Of a DNA stretch of 64,000 nt, positions 49,060 to 57,716 are shown piece after piece; positions within the stretch are counted from its first letter, which is position 1, and each line of letters starts with the position of its first letter. The DNA comes from Psychroflexus montanilacus (GTDB lineage: Bacteria > Bacteroidota > Bacteroidia > Flavobacteriales > Flavobacteriaceae). The position numbers and the translations under genes are program-made. Location: positions 682,001 to 746,000 of the forward strand of contig NZ_JAIQZC010000001.1 in NCBI RefSeq assembly GCF_020164535.1, in the 5' to 3' direction. The notes under the pieces were generated by a model. It worked only from the letters and a program-made list of their open reading frames with translations. It made no database searches and was not told where the DNA came from.

Positions 49060-50947
49060 CGTCTTCGACGTCACCATCATCCTTTCCGCTGTTACCTTCA
49101 GCGTCTGGACCAGGCTGTTGTGCACCTCCACCTCCTTGAGCTTCGGCTTGTGCTTTATACATTTCTTCTGAAACTGTTTTCCAAGCTTCGTTCAATTTGT
49201 CTAAAGCTGGAGTTATTTTTTCAAGCTCTTTGGTTTCGTAAGCCGCTTTCAATTCTTCTAAAGCATCTTCGATAGGCTTCTTCTTGTCATCAGAGATTTT
49301 ATCTCCAAATTCTTTCATCTGACTTTCAGTTTGGAAAATCATAGCATCCGCTTCATTGAGCTTATCTACTTTTTCCTTAGCCTTTTTATCAGCTTCTGCA
49401 TTTGCTTCAGCTTCTTGCTTCATTTTCTTGATTTCCTCCTCAGTTAATCCAGAAGATGCTTCAATTCTGATGTCTTGAGACTTACCAGTTGCTTTGTCAG
49501 TGGCGCTTACTTTGATGATACCATTGGCATCAATATCAAAGGTCACTTCAATTTGAGGAACACCTCGTTTTGCTGGTGGAATACCGTCTAAGTGGAATCT
49601 ACCAATAGTTTTGTTGTCTTGTGCCATTGGACGCTCACCTTGTAAGACATGAATCTCCACACTTGGCTGATTGTCTTGAGCGGTTGAGAATACCTGAGAC
49701 TTTTTAGAAGGAATCGTAGTATTCGACTCAATTAATTTGGTCATGACACCGCCCATGGTTTCAATACCAAGAGAAAGTGGAGTCACATCAAGTAACAAAA
49801 CATCTTTTACATCACCAGTTAATACACCACCTTGAATTCCTGCACCAATCGCAACAACTTCATCAGGGTTCACACCTTTACTTGGTTTCTTTCCGAAGAA
49901 ATCTTCCACGGCTTTTTGTACAGCTGGAATACGAGTAGATCCACCAACCAAAATAACTTCGTCGATATCGCTAGTGCTCAATCCTGCAGCTTTCAATGCT
50001 TTTTCACATGGAGTGATTGTTCTTTTGACAAGACTTGAAATCAGTTGCTCAAATTTTGACCTTGAAAATGTTCTTACCAAGTGCTTAGGTCCGCTTTGCG
50101 TTGCAGTAACATAAGGCAAGTTGATTTCAGTTGAATTTGAAGACGATAATTCAATTTTTGCTTTTTCAGCAGCTTCTTTCAATCTTTGAAGTGCCATGGC
50201 ATCTTTTCTAAGATCGATATCTTCATCTTTAATGAATTCTTCAGCTAACCAGTCGATAATCACTTCATCCACATCATCACCACCAAGGTGAGTATCACCA
50301 TCAGTTGCTAATACTTCAAATACACCATCACCTAATTCTAAGATAGATACATCATGTGTACCACCACCAAAATCGAATACTGCAATTTTTTGATCTTTAT
50401 CTTTTTTATCTAAACCATAAGCTAAAGCAGCTGCAGTAGGCTCATTGATAATTCTACTTACTTTCAAGCCTGCGATTTCACCAGCTTCTTTAGTCGCTTG
50501 TCTTTGAGAGTCGTTAAAGTAAGCTGGAACTGTAATCACAGCTTCAGTGACTTCCTGACCTAAGTAGTCTTCAGCAGTTTTCTTCATTTTCTGAAGAATC
50601 ATAGCAGAAAGTTCCTGAGGCGTGTACATTCTTCCATCGATGTCAACTCTAGCCGTATCGTTTTCACCCTTCACCACTTTGTAAGGCACTCTATCTACTT
50701 CTTTTGTTGACTCAGAATATTTATTCCCCATAAATCTTTTGATAGAGGAAATAGTTTTTTCTGGGTTGGTTACTGCCTGACGTTTTGCAGGATCACCTAC
50801 TTTTATTTCACCACCTTCTACAAAGGCAATAACAGATGGTGTAGTTCTTTTTCCTTCGGCATTAGGTATAACCGTTGGCTCATTACCTTCCATTACGGAG
50901 ACACAAGAGTTGGTTGTACCTAAATCTATACCTATAATCTTACTCAT
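49037..50947 (-). CDS. dnaK: Molecular chaperone DnaK (Hsp70)
   Basis: A 636-residue Hsp70. [21 protein letters not shown] opens the ATPase domain, with [42 protein letters not shown], and [44 protein letters not shown] leading into the substrate-binding domain. The C-terminus ends [12 protein letters not shown], the acidic EEVK tail conserved in DnaK. The ATG at 50945-50947 is used. No grpE or dnaJ gene is adjacent. Its stop codon lies inside a 22-bp direct repeat, suggesting a small insertion there. Confidence 0.98.
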   Translation of the reverse strand: MSKIIGIDLGTTNSCVSVMEGNEPTVIPNAEGKRTTPSVIAFVEGGEIKVGDPAKRQAVTNPEKTISSIKRFMGNKYSESTKEVDRVPYKVVKGENDTARVDIDGRMYTPQELSAMILQKMKKTAEDYLGQEVTEAVITVPAYFNDSQRQATKEAGEIAGLKVSRIINEPTAAALAYGLDKKDKDQKIAVFDFGGGTHDVSILELGDGVFEVLATDGDTHLGGDDVDEVIIDWLAEEFIKDEDIDLRKDAMALQRLKEAAEKAKIELSSSNSTEINLPYVTATQSGPKHLVRTFSRSKFEQLISSLVKRTITPCEKALKAAGLSTSDIDEVILVGGSTRIPAVQKAVEDFFGKKPSKGVNPDEVVAIGAGIQGGVLTGDVKDVLLLDVTPLSLGIETMGGVMTKLIESNTTIPSKKSQVFSTAQDNQPSVEIHVLQGERPMAQDNKTIGRFHLDGIPPAKRGVPQIEVTFDIDANGIIKVSATDKATGKSQDIRIEASSGLTEEEIKKMKQEAEANAEADKKAKEKVDKLNEADAMIFQTESQMKEFGDKISDDKKKPIEDALEELKAAYETKELEKITPALDKLNEAWKTVSEEMYKAQAEAQGGGGAQQPGPDAEGNSGKDDGDVEDVDFEEVK

Positions 50948-51500
50948 AATTGTTGATTTTGCGTTCTTATTATTGTATTCGTAACACAAAAGTCAATCTT
51001 TGTGCCATCAAAATGCATATGACAGACTGTCACATAATATGACTTAACCATTTATGCTTGTTGCACTTTGTTTTAATCAATTCAAAAGCTGAAAGGCTAT
51101 ATTTATGTTCTTGTCAATTGTTTCTTCTGATTTTGGGTTTCGAAAGCTCAAGAGTGCCGAACAAATAAGCCTAAACCTTTTAGTTCATTTTCAATATCCG
51201 CCTGAAATGGAAAGGCCCAACTGAAGACTTTGCGATAAATTGATCAATTCAGATCATTGTTATTTTTGTTTAGTATTTTCCGTTGAGCATTTTCTTTCTG
51301 CTCTTTTCTCTATGTTCTATTCTCTTTTTTCTCTGCTCTCTGCTTTCTACATTCTAAAAGCGAAGCTGTCTCATTGGCTAGTCGAACACAACGCATAGAA
51401 TATAATTAACTAACCGCTATCCAAGTATTTTGAAAGATTATGAATTTAGTCTCGAAAAAAACTTGAATATTTGTAAATCCATAAACAAAGCTTAAAACGA
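50948..51500. other. Non-coding interval upstream of dnaK and sdaA
   Basis: This 553-bp divergent gap contains a palindrome (51020-51032) and a pyrimidine-rich simple stretch near 51290-51360 (GCTCTTTTCTCTATGTTC). No credible reading frame or RNA gene was seen. Confidence 0.4.
51020..51032. promoter_or_regulatory. Palindrome upstream of dnaK, candidate stress operator
   Basis: TGACAGACTGTCA is a perfect 6-bp inverted repeat with a 1-nt centre, about 73 bp upstream of the dnaK ATG. A second half-like ATATGAC lies at 51038-51044. It is not a CIRCE element. Binding by a heat-shock regulator is inference. Confidence 0.45.
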
Positions 51501-52940
51501 ATGAAGAAAATTGAATGCATCAGTGTTTTTGATATGTTGAAGATCGGAGTAGGACCGTCAAGTTCTCATACCCTCGGACCATGGCGCGCATCTCAGCGCT
51601 GGATTGAAGAACTGAGAGAAGATAAGCTTTTGGATGAAGTAAAACGAATTGAAATTCACCTTTACGGCTCTTTATCATTGACGGGCAAAGGTCATGCTAC
51701 AGATATTGCAGCTATTTTGGGACTCTGCGGTCACGATCCAGTGACTATGGACATCTCACATATCGATACAGAAATTGACCGGGTCAAGAACGAAGGTCGA
51801 CTCAATTTTGATAATTCCCGTTTTATTGATTTCGATTTTCACAAAGACGTTGTGTTTAAAAAAGATTTTAAAGAATTTCACCCCAACGGCATCACTTACG
51901 TTGGTTTCTTGAACAATGGAAAGTCTGTAGAATCGACTTTTTACTCCATAGGTGGTGGGTTCGTTGTGAAAGAAGATCGAGAGAACGCCAAACAAAAACA
52001 GGAAGATTTCAAAAGCTTTCCGTTTCAAATCAATTCAGCCTTAGAACTGATTGAGCATTGTAAAAACGAACAAAAAATCATTTCTGAAATTGTTTTAGAA
52101 AATGAAAAATCTCTTAGGAATGAACTCGAAATCCATTCTGGACTTGAGAAAATCTGGGAAGTCATGCTGGAGTCCATGTATATTGGATGCCATACTGAAG
52201 GTACGCTTCCTGGAGGCCTCAATGTCAACAGGAGAGCAGCCAAAATGAATAAAAACCTGCTTGAACATAGATTTGAAACTTATGCTAATCCACAAGAATG
52301 GCTGGAAACCATTAGAACCAAGGAGGTTAAATTCCGACAAATTCTGCAATGGGTGAGCTGTTTTGCTATTTCTGTAAATGAAGTCAATGCTTCATTAGGC
52401 CGTGTAGTCACAGCTCCTACCAATGGAAGTTCGGGCACGTTACCCGCGGTAATGATGTATTATATGGTGATCGAAAATCACAATGCAACATTTGAAGATC
52501 TGAAGCGGTTTATGCTGGTTGCTGGTGAAATAGGCAGTTTATTCAAAAAAGGAGCAACCATTTCTGCTGCTATGGGTGGTTGTCAGGCAGAAATCGGGGT
52601 TTCTTCAGCTATGGCTGCAGGCGCTCTGACCGAACTCATGGGAGGTACGCCAGAACAAGTGTTGATGGCAAGTGAAATTGCCATGGAACATCACCTGGGC
52701 ATGACCTGCGATCCTATTGCTGGATTGGTCCAAATACCATGCATAGAGCGAAATGCCATGGGAGCCATCAAAGCCATCAACGCTGCAGAAATTGCCATGG
52801 AATCCGACGCGACCAAAGCCAAGGTTCCTCTTGACAAAGTCATCGCCACTATGTGGGATACCGCTCAGGACATGACGTCCAAATACAAAGAAACTTCTGA
52901 AGGAGGCCTTGCGATTAAAGTGAATATGAGTGACTGTTAA
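51501..52940 (+). CDS. sdaA: L-serine ammonia-lyase, iron-sulfur, single-chain
   Basis: A 479-residue L-serine dehydratase converting serine to pyruvate and ammonia with a [4Fe-4S] cluster. The beta-like domain opens ECISVFDMLKIGVGPSSSHTLGPWRA, and the alpha-like domain begins near residue 210. Cluster cysteines are in ISAAMGGCQAEIGVSSAMAAGAL, GMTCDPIAGLVQIPCIERNAMGA and probably the last. The length fits the fused single-chain form. It is monocistronic and ends in a strong palindromic terminator. Confidence 0.95.
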   Translation: MKKIECISVFDMLKIGVGPSSSHTLGPWRASQRWIEELREDKLLDEVKRIEIHLYGSLSLTGKGHATDIAAILGLCGHDPVTMDISHIDTEIDRVKNEGRLNFDNSRFIDFDFHKDVVFKKDFKEFHPNGITYVGFLNNGKSVESTFYSIGGGFVVKEDRENAKQKQEDFKSFPFQINSALELIEHCKNEQKIISEIVLENEKSLRNELEIHSGLEKIWEVMLESMYIGCHTEGTLPGGLNVNRRAAKMNKNLLEHRFETYANPQEWLETIRTKEVKFRQILQWVSCFAISVNEVNASLGRVVTAPTNGSSGTLPAVMMYYMVIENHNATFEDLKRFMLVAGEIGSLFKKGATISAAMGGCQAEIGVSSAMAAGALTELMGGTPEQVLMASEIAMEHHLGMTCDPIAGLVQIPCIERNAMGAIKAINAAEIAMESDATKAKVPLDKVIATMWDTAQDMTSKYKETSEGGLAIKVNMSDC

Positions 52941-52964
52941 CACATAATTGCAACAAGTCTATAA

Positions 52965-53013
52965 AAAACAATAATCCTCACAGGTTTTGAAAACCTGTGA
53001 GGATTATTGTTTT
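52965..53013. terminator. Perfect 24-bp-arm palindromic terminator
   Basis: Arms 52965-52988 and 52990-53013 are perfect inverted repeats around a single central G, containing AATCCTCACAGG and CCTGTGAGGATT, with A- and T-runs at the ends. It probably terminates sdaA and the convergent PPIase gene. Confidence 0.85.
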
Positions 53014-53056
53014 CAAATTGAATCTAACTTATCTTAGATTCTAAACATATGAAGTC

Positions 53057-53989
53057 CTACTTTATATCTACCAACTCCAAATCGAATACCAAAATAGAAT
53101 TAGCTGGAATCACTCCACCCACTTCTCTATCACCGTAGGCTAAGTGTGGAGGAATTACAAATTGTGCTTTGGTACCTTGATTCAGCAGCAAAAGTCCTTC
53201 ATCCCAGCCTTCGATCACATGGCCTGCGCCAACTGGAAATTCGATAGGCTGTTTTCTTTTGTAAGAAGAGTCAAACACAGTTCCATCCACCAAGCTCCCT
53301 TTGTAGTGAACGCTCACATTCTGTCCTTTAGTTGGCTTGGCCCCAGAACCTTCATTGATGATTTGGTAACGCAAACCACTTTCTGTTGCTTTAAACCCTT
53401 TGGAAACTTCATCCAGTTTTTTAGCCGCTTCCGCTTTTTGTTGAGCTTCTCTTTCGGCTTTGGAAGCATTGAATTTTTCAAAACTTTTTACTGCATCAAA
53501 GGCTTGAGCTTCTTCACCAACACGTTCGATTTCAACTGAATCCAAACTATCTTTCATTTCGATACTATCTACAACATCCTGACCTTCCACTACATAGCCA
53601 AAAACAGTATGTTTTCCATCCAACCATGGGGTTGGTTCATGGGTGATAAAAAACTGACTGCCGTTAGTACCAGGACCAGCATTGGCCATAGATAAAACAC
53701 CAGATCGATTGTGCTTCAAGTCCGGATGAATTTCATCTTCAAATTGATATCCAGGACCTCCAGTCCCGTTTCCTTTAGGATCACCTCCTTGCACCATGAA
53801 GTTGTCGATCACTCGGTGAAAGACTAAACCATCGTAATAAGGTTTTCCTAAATCTTTTGCTGAATTTTCAATTTTTCCTTCAGCTAAGCCAACAAAATTC
53901 CCAACTGTTCCTGGGGTTTTATCGTGAGTCAATTTTACAGTGATTTTACCTTTAGCCGTATTGAAATGTGCGTATAATCCGTTGTCCAT
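53057..53989 (-). CDS. Cyclophilin-FKBP fusion peptidyl-prolyl isomerase
   Basis: A 310-residue protein with two different isomerase folds. The cyclophilin domain comes first (residues 1-165): [25 protein letters not shown] and [25 protein letters not shown] hold the catalytic Arg and substrate Phe. After a helical, lysine/glutamate-rich linker ([22 protein letters not shown]) the FKBP domain (about 205-310) has [44 protein letters not shown] and [31 protein letters not shown]. No signal peptide is present, so it is cytoplasmic. Both active sites look intact. Confidence 0.95.
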   Translation of the reverse strand: MDNGLYAHFNTAKGKITVKLTHDKTPGTVGNFVGLAEGKIENSAKDLGKPYYDGLVFHRVIDNFMVQGGDPKGNGTGGPGYQFEDEIHPDLKHNRSGVLSMANAGPGTNGSQFFITHEPTPWLDGKHTVFGYVVEGQDVVDSIEMKDSLDSVEIERVGEEAQAFDAVKSFEKFNASKAEREAQQKAEAAKKLDEVSKGFKATESGLRYQIINEGSGAKPTKGQNVSVHYKGSLVDGTVFDSSYKRKQPIEFPVGAGHVIEGWDEGLLLLNQGTKAQFVIPPHLAYGDREVGGVIPANSILVFDLELVDIK

Positions 53990-54005
53990 GAATTTAATTT
54001 TTATG

Positions 54006-54013
54006 CAAATTTA
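54006..54013 (-). promoter_or_regulatory. Putative -7 promoter element (TAAATTTG), PPIase gene
   Basis: TAAATTTG on the minus strand matches TAnnTTTG, 16 bp before the ATG. Confidence 0.5.
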
Positions 54014-54070
54014 AGATTAAATCTAATTTACGTCGAGTCAAATTCAGTTTAAAAAAAGAAAAGGTAGGAA

Positions 54071-54616
54071 TTACTGATCGTAGATGTAAATTTCGGTAGC
54101 GCCAAGACCGTATTTTTGATAATCCGCATCGTAAAATTCAATTTGATCATACCGTCTAAAGAGAGTGTGTAATTCAGCTTTCAAAACACCCTGGCCTACG
54201 CCGTGAATAAAAACGACGCGCTTAATTCGTTTTTCTATGGCAAATTCAATTTTTCTTCGGCTATGCTCCAGTTGAGTGTTGAGCATTTCAAAATTGGATA
54301 AATGCGACGTTTTATCAACCAAATTGTGGATGTGCAGATCAACTTCCATAGCAGGTTGCTGTCGCATTGGTTTTTGCGAAGGTCCTTTTCGCTTTGGATT
54401 CAAATCAGACTTTAGTTTTTGAAGCAAGTTATCGTCCTGAAGATCGATGTCGAGTTGACCACCAGTCTTTACGACAAGCGAAAATGGCACTTTCATTTCA
54501 AAACCATCAGAAGTTTCAAAACTGACTTCATCACTTTCAACTTTAGTGACAATTCCAGACACATTATCATCGATAAGTTCAACTTTGTCACCAACTTGAA
54601 AGTTTTTATTTTTCAT
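54071..54616 (-). CDS. Smr-domain protein with N-terminal DUF2027-like region
   Basis: A 181-residue protein. The N-terminal part (NFQVGDKVELIDDNVSGIVTKVESDEVSFETSDGFEMKVPFSLVV) is a small beta-barrel-like region of the type found with Smr domains, while residues 105-181 (MEVDLHIHNLVDK, RRKIEFAIEKRIKRVVFIHGVGQGVLKAELHTLFRR) form the Smr domain with the HGxGxG motif, seen in MutS2-like nucleases and translation-quality-control proteins. The ATG at 54614-54616 is chosen over upstream codons. Overlap of 11 bp with the upstream membrane-protein gene indicates coupling. Confidence 0.85.
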   Translation of the reverse strand: MKNKNFQVGDKVELIDDNVSGIVTKVESDEVSFETSDGFEMKVPFSLVVKTGGQLDIDLQDDNLLQKLKSDLNPKRKGPSQKPMRQQPAMEVDLHIHNLVDKTSHLSNFEMLNTQLEHSRRKIEFAIEKRIKRVVFIHGVGQGVLKAELHTLFRRYDQIEFYDADYQKYGLGATEIYIYDQ

Positions 54617-54812
54617 CTTCTGTAGTATTATCGTCTTTTGGGTTGTCTTTTGCCCACTGCTTGGTAGAATTATAAAGGCCAATCATAAGAATAAGTAGTC
54701 CACCAATCTTAAGATAGACACTATCGTTCATACCTGTAAGGTCAAAAATAAGCATGATAGCTCCTATGATAATGAAGGCCGTGAATATGATTTGTTTTTT
54801 GGTATTGATCAT
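54606..54812 (-). CDS. Small membrane protein, two transmembrane segments
   Basis: A 68-residue protein with two hydrophobic segments (QIIFTAFIIIGAIMLIF and LKIGGLLILMIGLYNS), and a charged, acidic C-terminal tail (KDNPKDDNTTEDEK). No family was recognised. The stop overlaps the Smr gene start by 11 bp. A TAnnTTTG element lies at 54833. Confidence 0.65.
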   Translation of the reverse strand: MINTKKQIIFTAFIIIGAIMLIFDLTGMNDSVYLKIGGLLILMIGLYNSTKQWAKDNPKDDNTTEDEK

Positions 54813-54832
54813 TCAAAAGCGTTTTGAACTGG

Positions 54833-54840
54833 CAAAGATA
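54833..54840 (-). promoter_or_regulatory. Putative -7 promoter element (TATCTTTG)
   Basis: TATCTTTG on the minus strand matches TAnnTTTG, 20 bp before the small membrane-protein ATG, and would drive both that gene and the Smr gene. Confidence 0.5.
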
Positions 54841-54843
54841 GGG

Positions 54844-56361
54844 TCAATTTCGGTTTAGCGCTAACAATTCTTCCAAGTGTTCTCGATTATTCGATAACCT
54901 AGGTATCTTATGCTGCCCTCCAAGTTTGTTATGCTGTTTTAACCAATTTTGAAAAAGTTTTGGCTTAGCTTGATGTATTTTTAATATATCTAGTGTCATA
55001 TTATTAAAGCGCTTAGCCTCATAATCACTGTTGATTTCTTGTAAGTTTTTATCCAGAAGAAGTTGGAAATCGGATAGGCTTTCTGGTGGAGTTTTAAATT
55101 CTAAAATCCATTCATGCGCTCCTTTTTTATTCCCATCCATAAAAACGGGAGCCGCTGTATACTCCATCACTTCACAATTGAGTTCGCAAGCTGTTTTCTT
55201 GATAGCTGCTTCAGCATTTTCAATGATAAGTTCTTCACCAAAGGCGTTGATGTGGTGTTTGGTTCTTCCTGTCACCCTAATTCTATGAGGATTTAAGGAA
55301 GTAAATCTTACGGTATCTCCTATTTTATATCGCCACAAACCGGAATTGGTCGTTATAACAATCGCATAATTTTCACCTATTTCAACATCGCAAAGCCTGA
55401 TCACTCTTTCTTGAGGTGTTCCATAAGTAGCCATAGGTATAAATTCAAAGAAAATACCATAATCGAGCATCAATAGTAAATCCTTGGAGTCATTTTGATC
55501 TTGAGCAGCAAAAAAACCTTCTGAAGCGTTATAAATTTCGTAATAACGCATTCTAGAACTAGTAATGATATGCTCATATTGATTCTTATAAGGCTCAAAG
55601 CTTACGCCTCCATGGAAGTAGACTTCCAGGTCTGGCCATATTTCATTAATGGAAGATTTCCCTGTAGTCTTTAAGACATCATTTAAAAGCACAAGCATCC
55701 ATGAGGGAACTCCTGCCAAACTTGTGACCCGCTCCTTAATTGTCTCATCTACGATAGCTTGCATCTTGGTTTCCCAGTCGTTCATAAGCGAAACTTCATT
55801 CCCAGGAGTGCTGCTATAGCTCGCCCAAAACGGCATATTGTAAATGAGTAGAGCAGATAAATCTCCGTAAGATGTCCCTTTATCTTGATAGATTTCCTTG
55901 CTACCTCCCAGTCTAAGGCTTTTACCTGTAAACAATTTGGAATCTGGATTATTATTCAAATACATACAAAGTAAATCTTTACTAGCAGCATAATGACAAT
56001 CCTCCAATGATTCCTGACTCACTGGAATGAATTTACTTTTTGCACCAGTGGTTCCGCTGGATTTAGCAAACATGGTAATAGGTGTTGGCCAAATGATATT
56101 TCCTTCTCCTTGTCTGCACCTTTCGAAGGTAGATTCAAGGTCTTCATAAGTTTGGACAGGAACTCTTTCTTTGAAGATATCGTAATTTTTTATCTCGTTG
56201 AAGCCATAGGTCTGGCCAATTTCCGTATTTTGGGCTTTATAAATTAAATCTAAAAGTAATTCGTTTTGAACTTCATTAGGATGCTTTTTGAACAATTCCA
56301 TGTGGTGAATACGTTTCTTCAGAATCCAGGAAGCAATAGAATTTACAATTGGTATTGGCAT
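54844..56361 (-). CDS. GH3-family (auxin-responsive promoter-like) acyl-adenylating protein
   Basis: A 505-residue member of the GH3 adenylate-forming fold, best known in plants for conjugating hormones to amino acids. The ATP-binding loop is FAKSSGTTGAKSKFIPVSQESL (near residue 97), the YNASEGFFAAQD motif (near residue 275) and the later RYKIGDTVRFTSLNPHRIRVTGRTKHHINAFGEELI (hinge and catalytic arm) are clear. Bacterial GH3 proteins are common in Bacteroidota, but their substrates are unknown. It reads leftward alone, divergent from the DUF2797 gene. Confidence 0.88.
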   Translation of the reverse strand: MPIPIVNSIASWILKKRIHHMELFKKHPNEVQNELLLDLIYKAQNTEIGQTYGFNEIKNYDIFKERVPVQTYEDLESTFERCRQGEGNIIWPTPITMFAKSSGTTGAKSKFIPVSQESLEDCHYAASKDLLCMYLNNNPDSKLFTGKSLRLGGSKEIYQDKGTSYGDLSALLIYNMPFWASYSSTPGNEVSLMNDWETKMQAIVDETIKERVTSLAGVPSWMLVLLNDVLKTTGKSSINEIWPDLEVYFHGGVSFEPYKNQYEHIITSSRMRYYEIYNASEGFFAAQDQNDSKDLLLMLDYGIFFEFIPMATYGTPQERVIRLCDVEIGENYAIVITTNSGLWRYKIGDTVRFTSLNPHRIRVTGRTKHHINAFGEELIIENAEAAIKKTACELNCEVMEYTAAPVFMDGNKKGAHEWILEFKTPPESLSDFQLLLDKNLQEINSDYEAKRFNNMTLDILKIHQAKPKLFQNWLKQHNKLGGQHKIPRLSNNREHLEELLALNRN

Positions 56362-56431
56362 AGATGAGCAAAGTTTAAGTCTGAATTCTCAATAAAAAAT
56401 GTAATCAAGAATACATCAAACATAATAAAAA

Positions 56432-57229
56432 ATGCAATATAGAGGAGTCTTAAGAAAAATGAAAACTGATAATAATGAAGAGGTAGATTATTTTCTGGAA
56501 TTTGATGATGATGTAGTTCATCTTAATCAACTTTTAGACAAAGAGATAGCGTTTTACTTTGTAGAATACCAATGTTTAAACTGTGGTAAAAACAAAAAAA
56601 TATTTAGACAGGGATTTTGTTACGATTGTTTTCAGGATATTCCCAATGCAGGTGAGTGGATTATGCATCCAGAGTTAAGCAAGGCCCATCTGGATGAAGA
56701 AGACAGGGATTTGGAATATGAAAAGAAAGTTCAATTGCAGCCTCATATTGTTTACTTAGCCAATTCCAGTAATATAAAAGTTGGTGTGACCCGCAAAAGT
56801 CAAATTCCGACACGATGGATTGACCAGGGAGCGCATGAAGCCATTGCTATTTTGGAAACGCCAAATAGATATTTGGCAGGAATTACAGAAGTGGCTCTAA
56901 AAAAACATGTAGCTGACAAGACCAACTGGCGGACTATGCTAAAAAATGAAATTGAGGACAAGAATCTAGTAGAAGAACGCGAGAAATTAAAAGAATTTAT
57001 TCCAGATGAAGCTAAGGAGTACTATTTATCGAACAGTCAGGAATTCAACATTAATTTTCCTGTGATAGATTATCCAAAAAAATTAAAAAGCCTTAATCTA
57101 GAAAAGAACAACACCTTCAAAGGAAAGCTGAAAGGCATAAAAGGGCAATACCTTATTTTTGAAAATGATATAGTTTTCAACATAAGAAATAGCGAAGGCT
57201 ATGTGGTAGATTTTGAAATATTAGCGTAA
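56432..57229 (+). CDS. DUF2797-family protein with zinc ribbon
   Basis: A 265-residue cytoplasmic protein of unknown function. A four-cysteine zinc ribbon (CLNCGKNKKIFRQGFCYDCF, residues 49-68) is followed by LQPHIVYLANSSNIKVGVTRKSQIPTRWIDQGAHEAIAILETPNRYLAGITEVALKKHV, the conserved core. The pattern VYLA, KVGVTR, R-W and E in ITEVALKKH resembles a GIY-YIG-type fold. This resemblance is my reading of the sequence, not an established result. Monocistronic, divergent from GH3. Confidence 0.82.
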   Translation: MQYRGVLRKMKTDNNEEVDYFLEFDDDVVHLNQLLDKEIAFYFVEYQCLNCGKNKKIFRQGFCYDCFQDIPNAGEWIMHPELSKAHLDEEDRDLEYEKKVQLQPHIVYLANSSNIKVGVTRKSQIPTRWIDQGAHEAIAILETPNRYLAGITEVALKKHVADKTNWRTMLKNEIEDKNLVEEREKLKEFIPDEAKEYYLSNSQEFNINFPVIDYPKKLKSLNLEKNNTFKGKLKGIKGQYLIFENDIVFNIRNSEGYVVDFEILA

Positions 57230-57237
57230 ACAAAAAT

Positions 57238-57263
57238 ACCCTGTGATATTGCTATCACAGGGT
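57238..57263. terminator. Bidirectional terminator between DUF2797 and rpsU genes
   Basis: ACCCTGTGATA (57238-57248) pairs perfectly with TATCACAGGGT (57253-57263) across 4 nt. A T-rich run follows on the minus strand, so it mainly serves rpsU. Confidence 0.8.
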
Positions 57264-57286
57264 TAATATAATATCTAGAAAAGCTA

Positions 57287-57481
57287 TTACATGTTATCCT
57301 TCTCTCTCAAAGACTGAATGTACTGAGCTTTCTTAAGATTTTGTCTTTTTTCAACAGATTTTTTCGTGAATTGCTTTTTGTCACGAAGGGTTTGAAGAAC
57401 TTTAGTGTCTCTAAACTTACGTTTTAAACGCTTAAGAGCTCTTTCAATCTTTTCACCATCTTTTACTTTAACTACTAACAT
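57287..57481 (-). CDS. rpsU: 30S ribosomal protein S21
   Basis: A 64-residue basic protein of the small subunit. MLVVKVKDGEKIERALKRLKRKFRDTKVLQTLRDKKQFTKKSVEKRQNLKKAQYIQ matches S21 throughout. The length is typical of Bacteroidota S21. It is monocistronic, with a -7 element about 43 bp upstream. Confidence 0.97.
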   Translation of the reverse strand: MLVVKVKDGEKIERALKRLKRKFRDTKVLQTLRDKKQFTKKSVEKRQNLKKAQYIQSLREKDNM

Positions 57482-57523
57482 ATAATGATTAATTATTTAC
57501 AGTTGCTTAAAATTTTCGAATTG

Positions 57524-57531
57524 CAAATATA
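57524..57531 (-). promoter_or_regulatory. Putative -7 promoter element (TATATTTG) of rpsU
   Basis: TATATTTG on the minus strand matches TAnnTTTG, leaving a longer leader of about 40 nt than for most genes here. Confidence 0.55.
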
Positions 57532-57716
57532 GATAATTCAATTATAAATAAACCAACAACTTTATTTTTTTATAGATTTTATTTTTAATTAATTTTAAAA
57601 AGTTAGAACATTTAGAATTTCAATTTTTCATCAGTTAATATCAATTAGGAAATTGAAGAAACTGGTTGATTATTAAATATTGAAAATTGAACCAGGATAT
57701 AAAATTATTCAATTAA

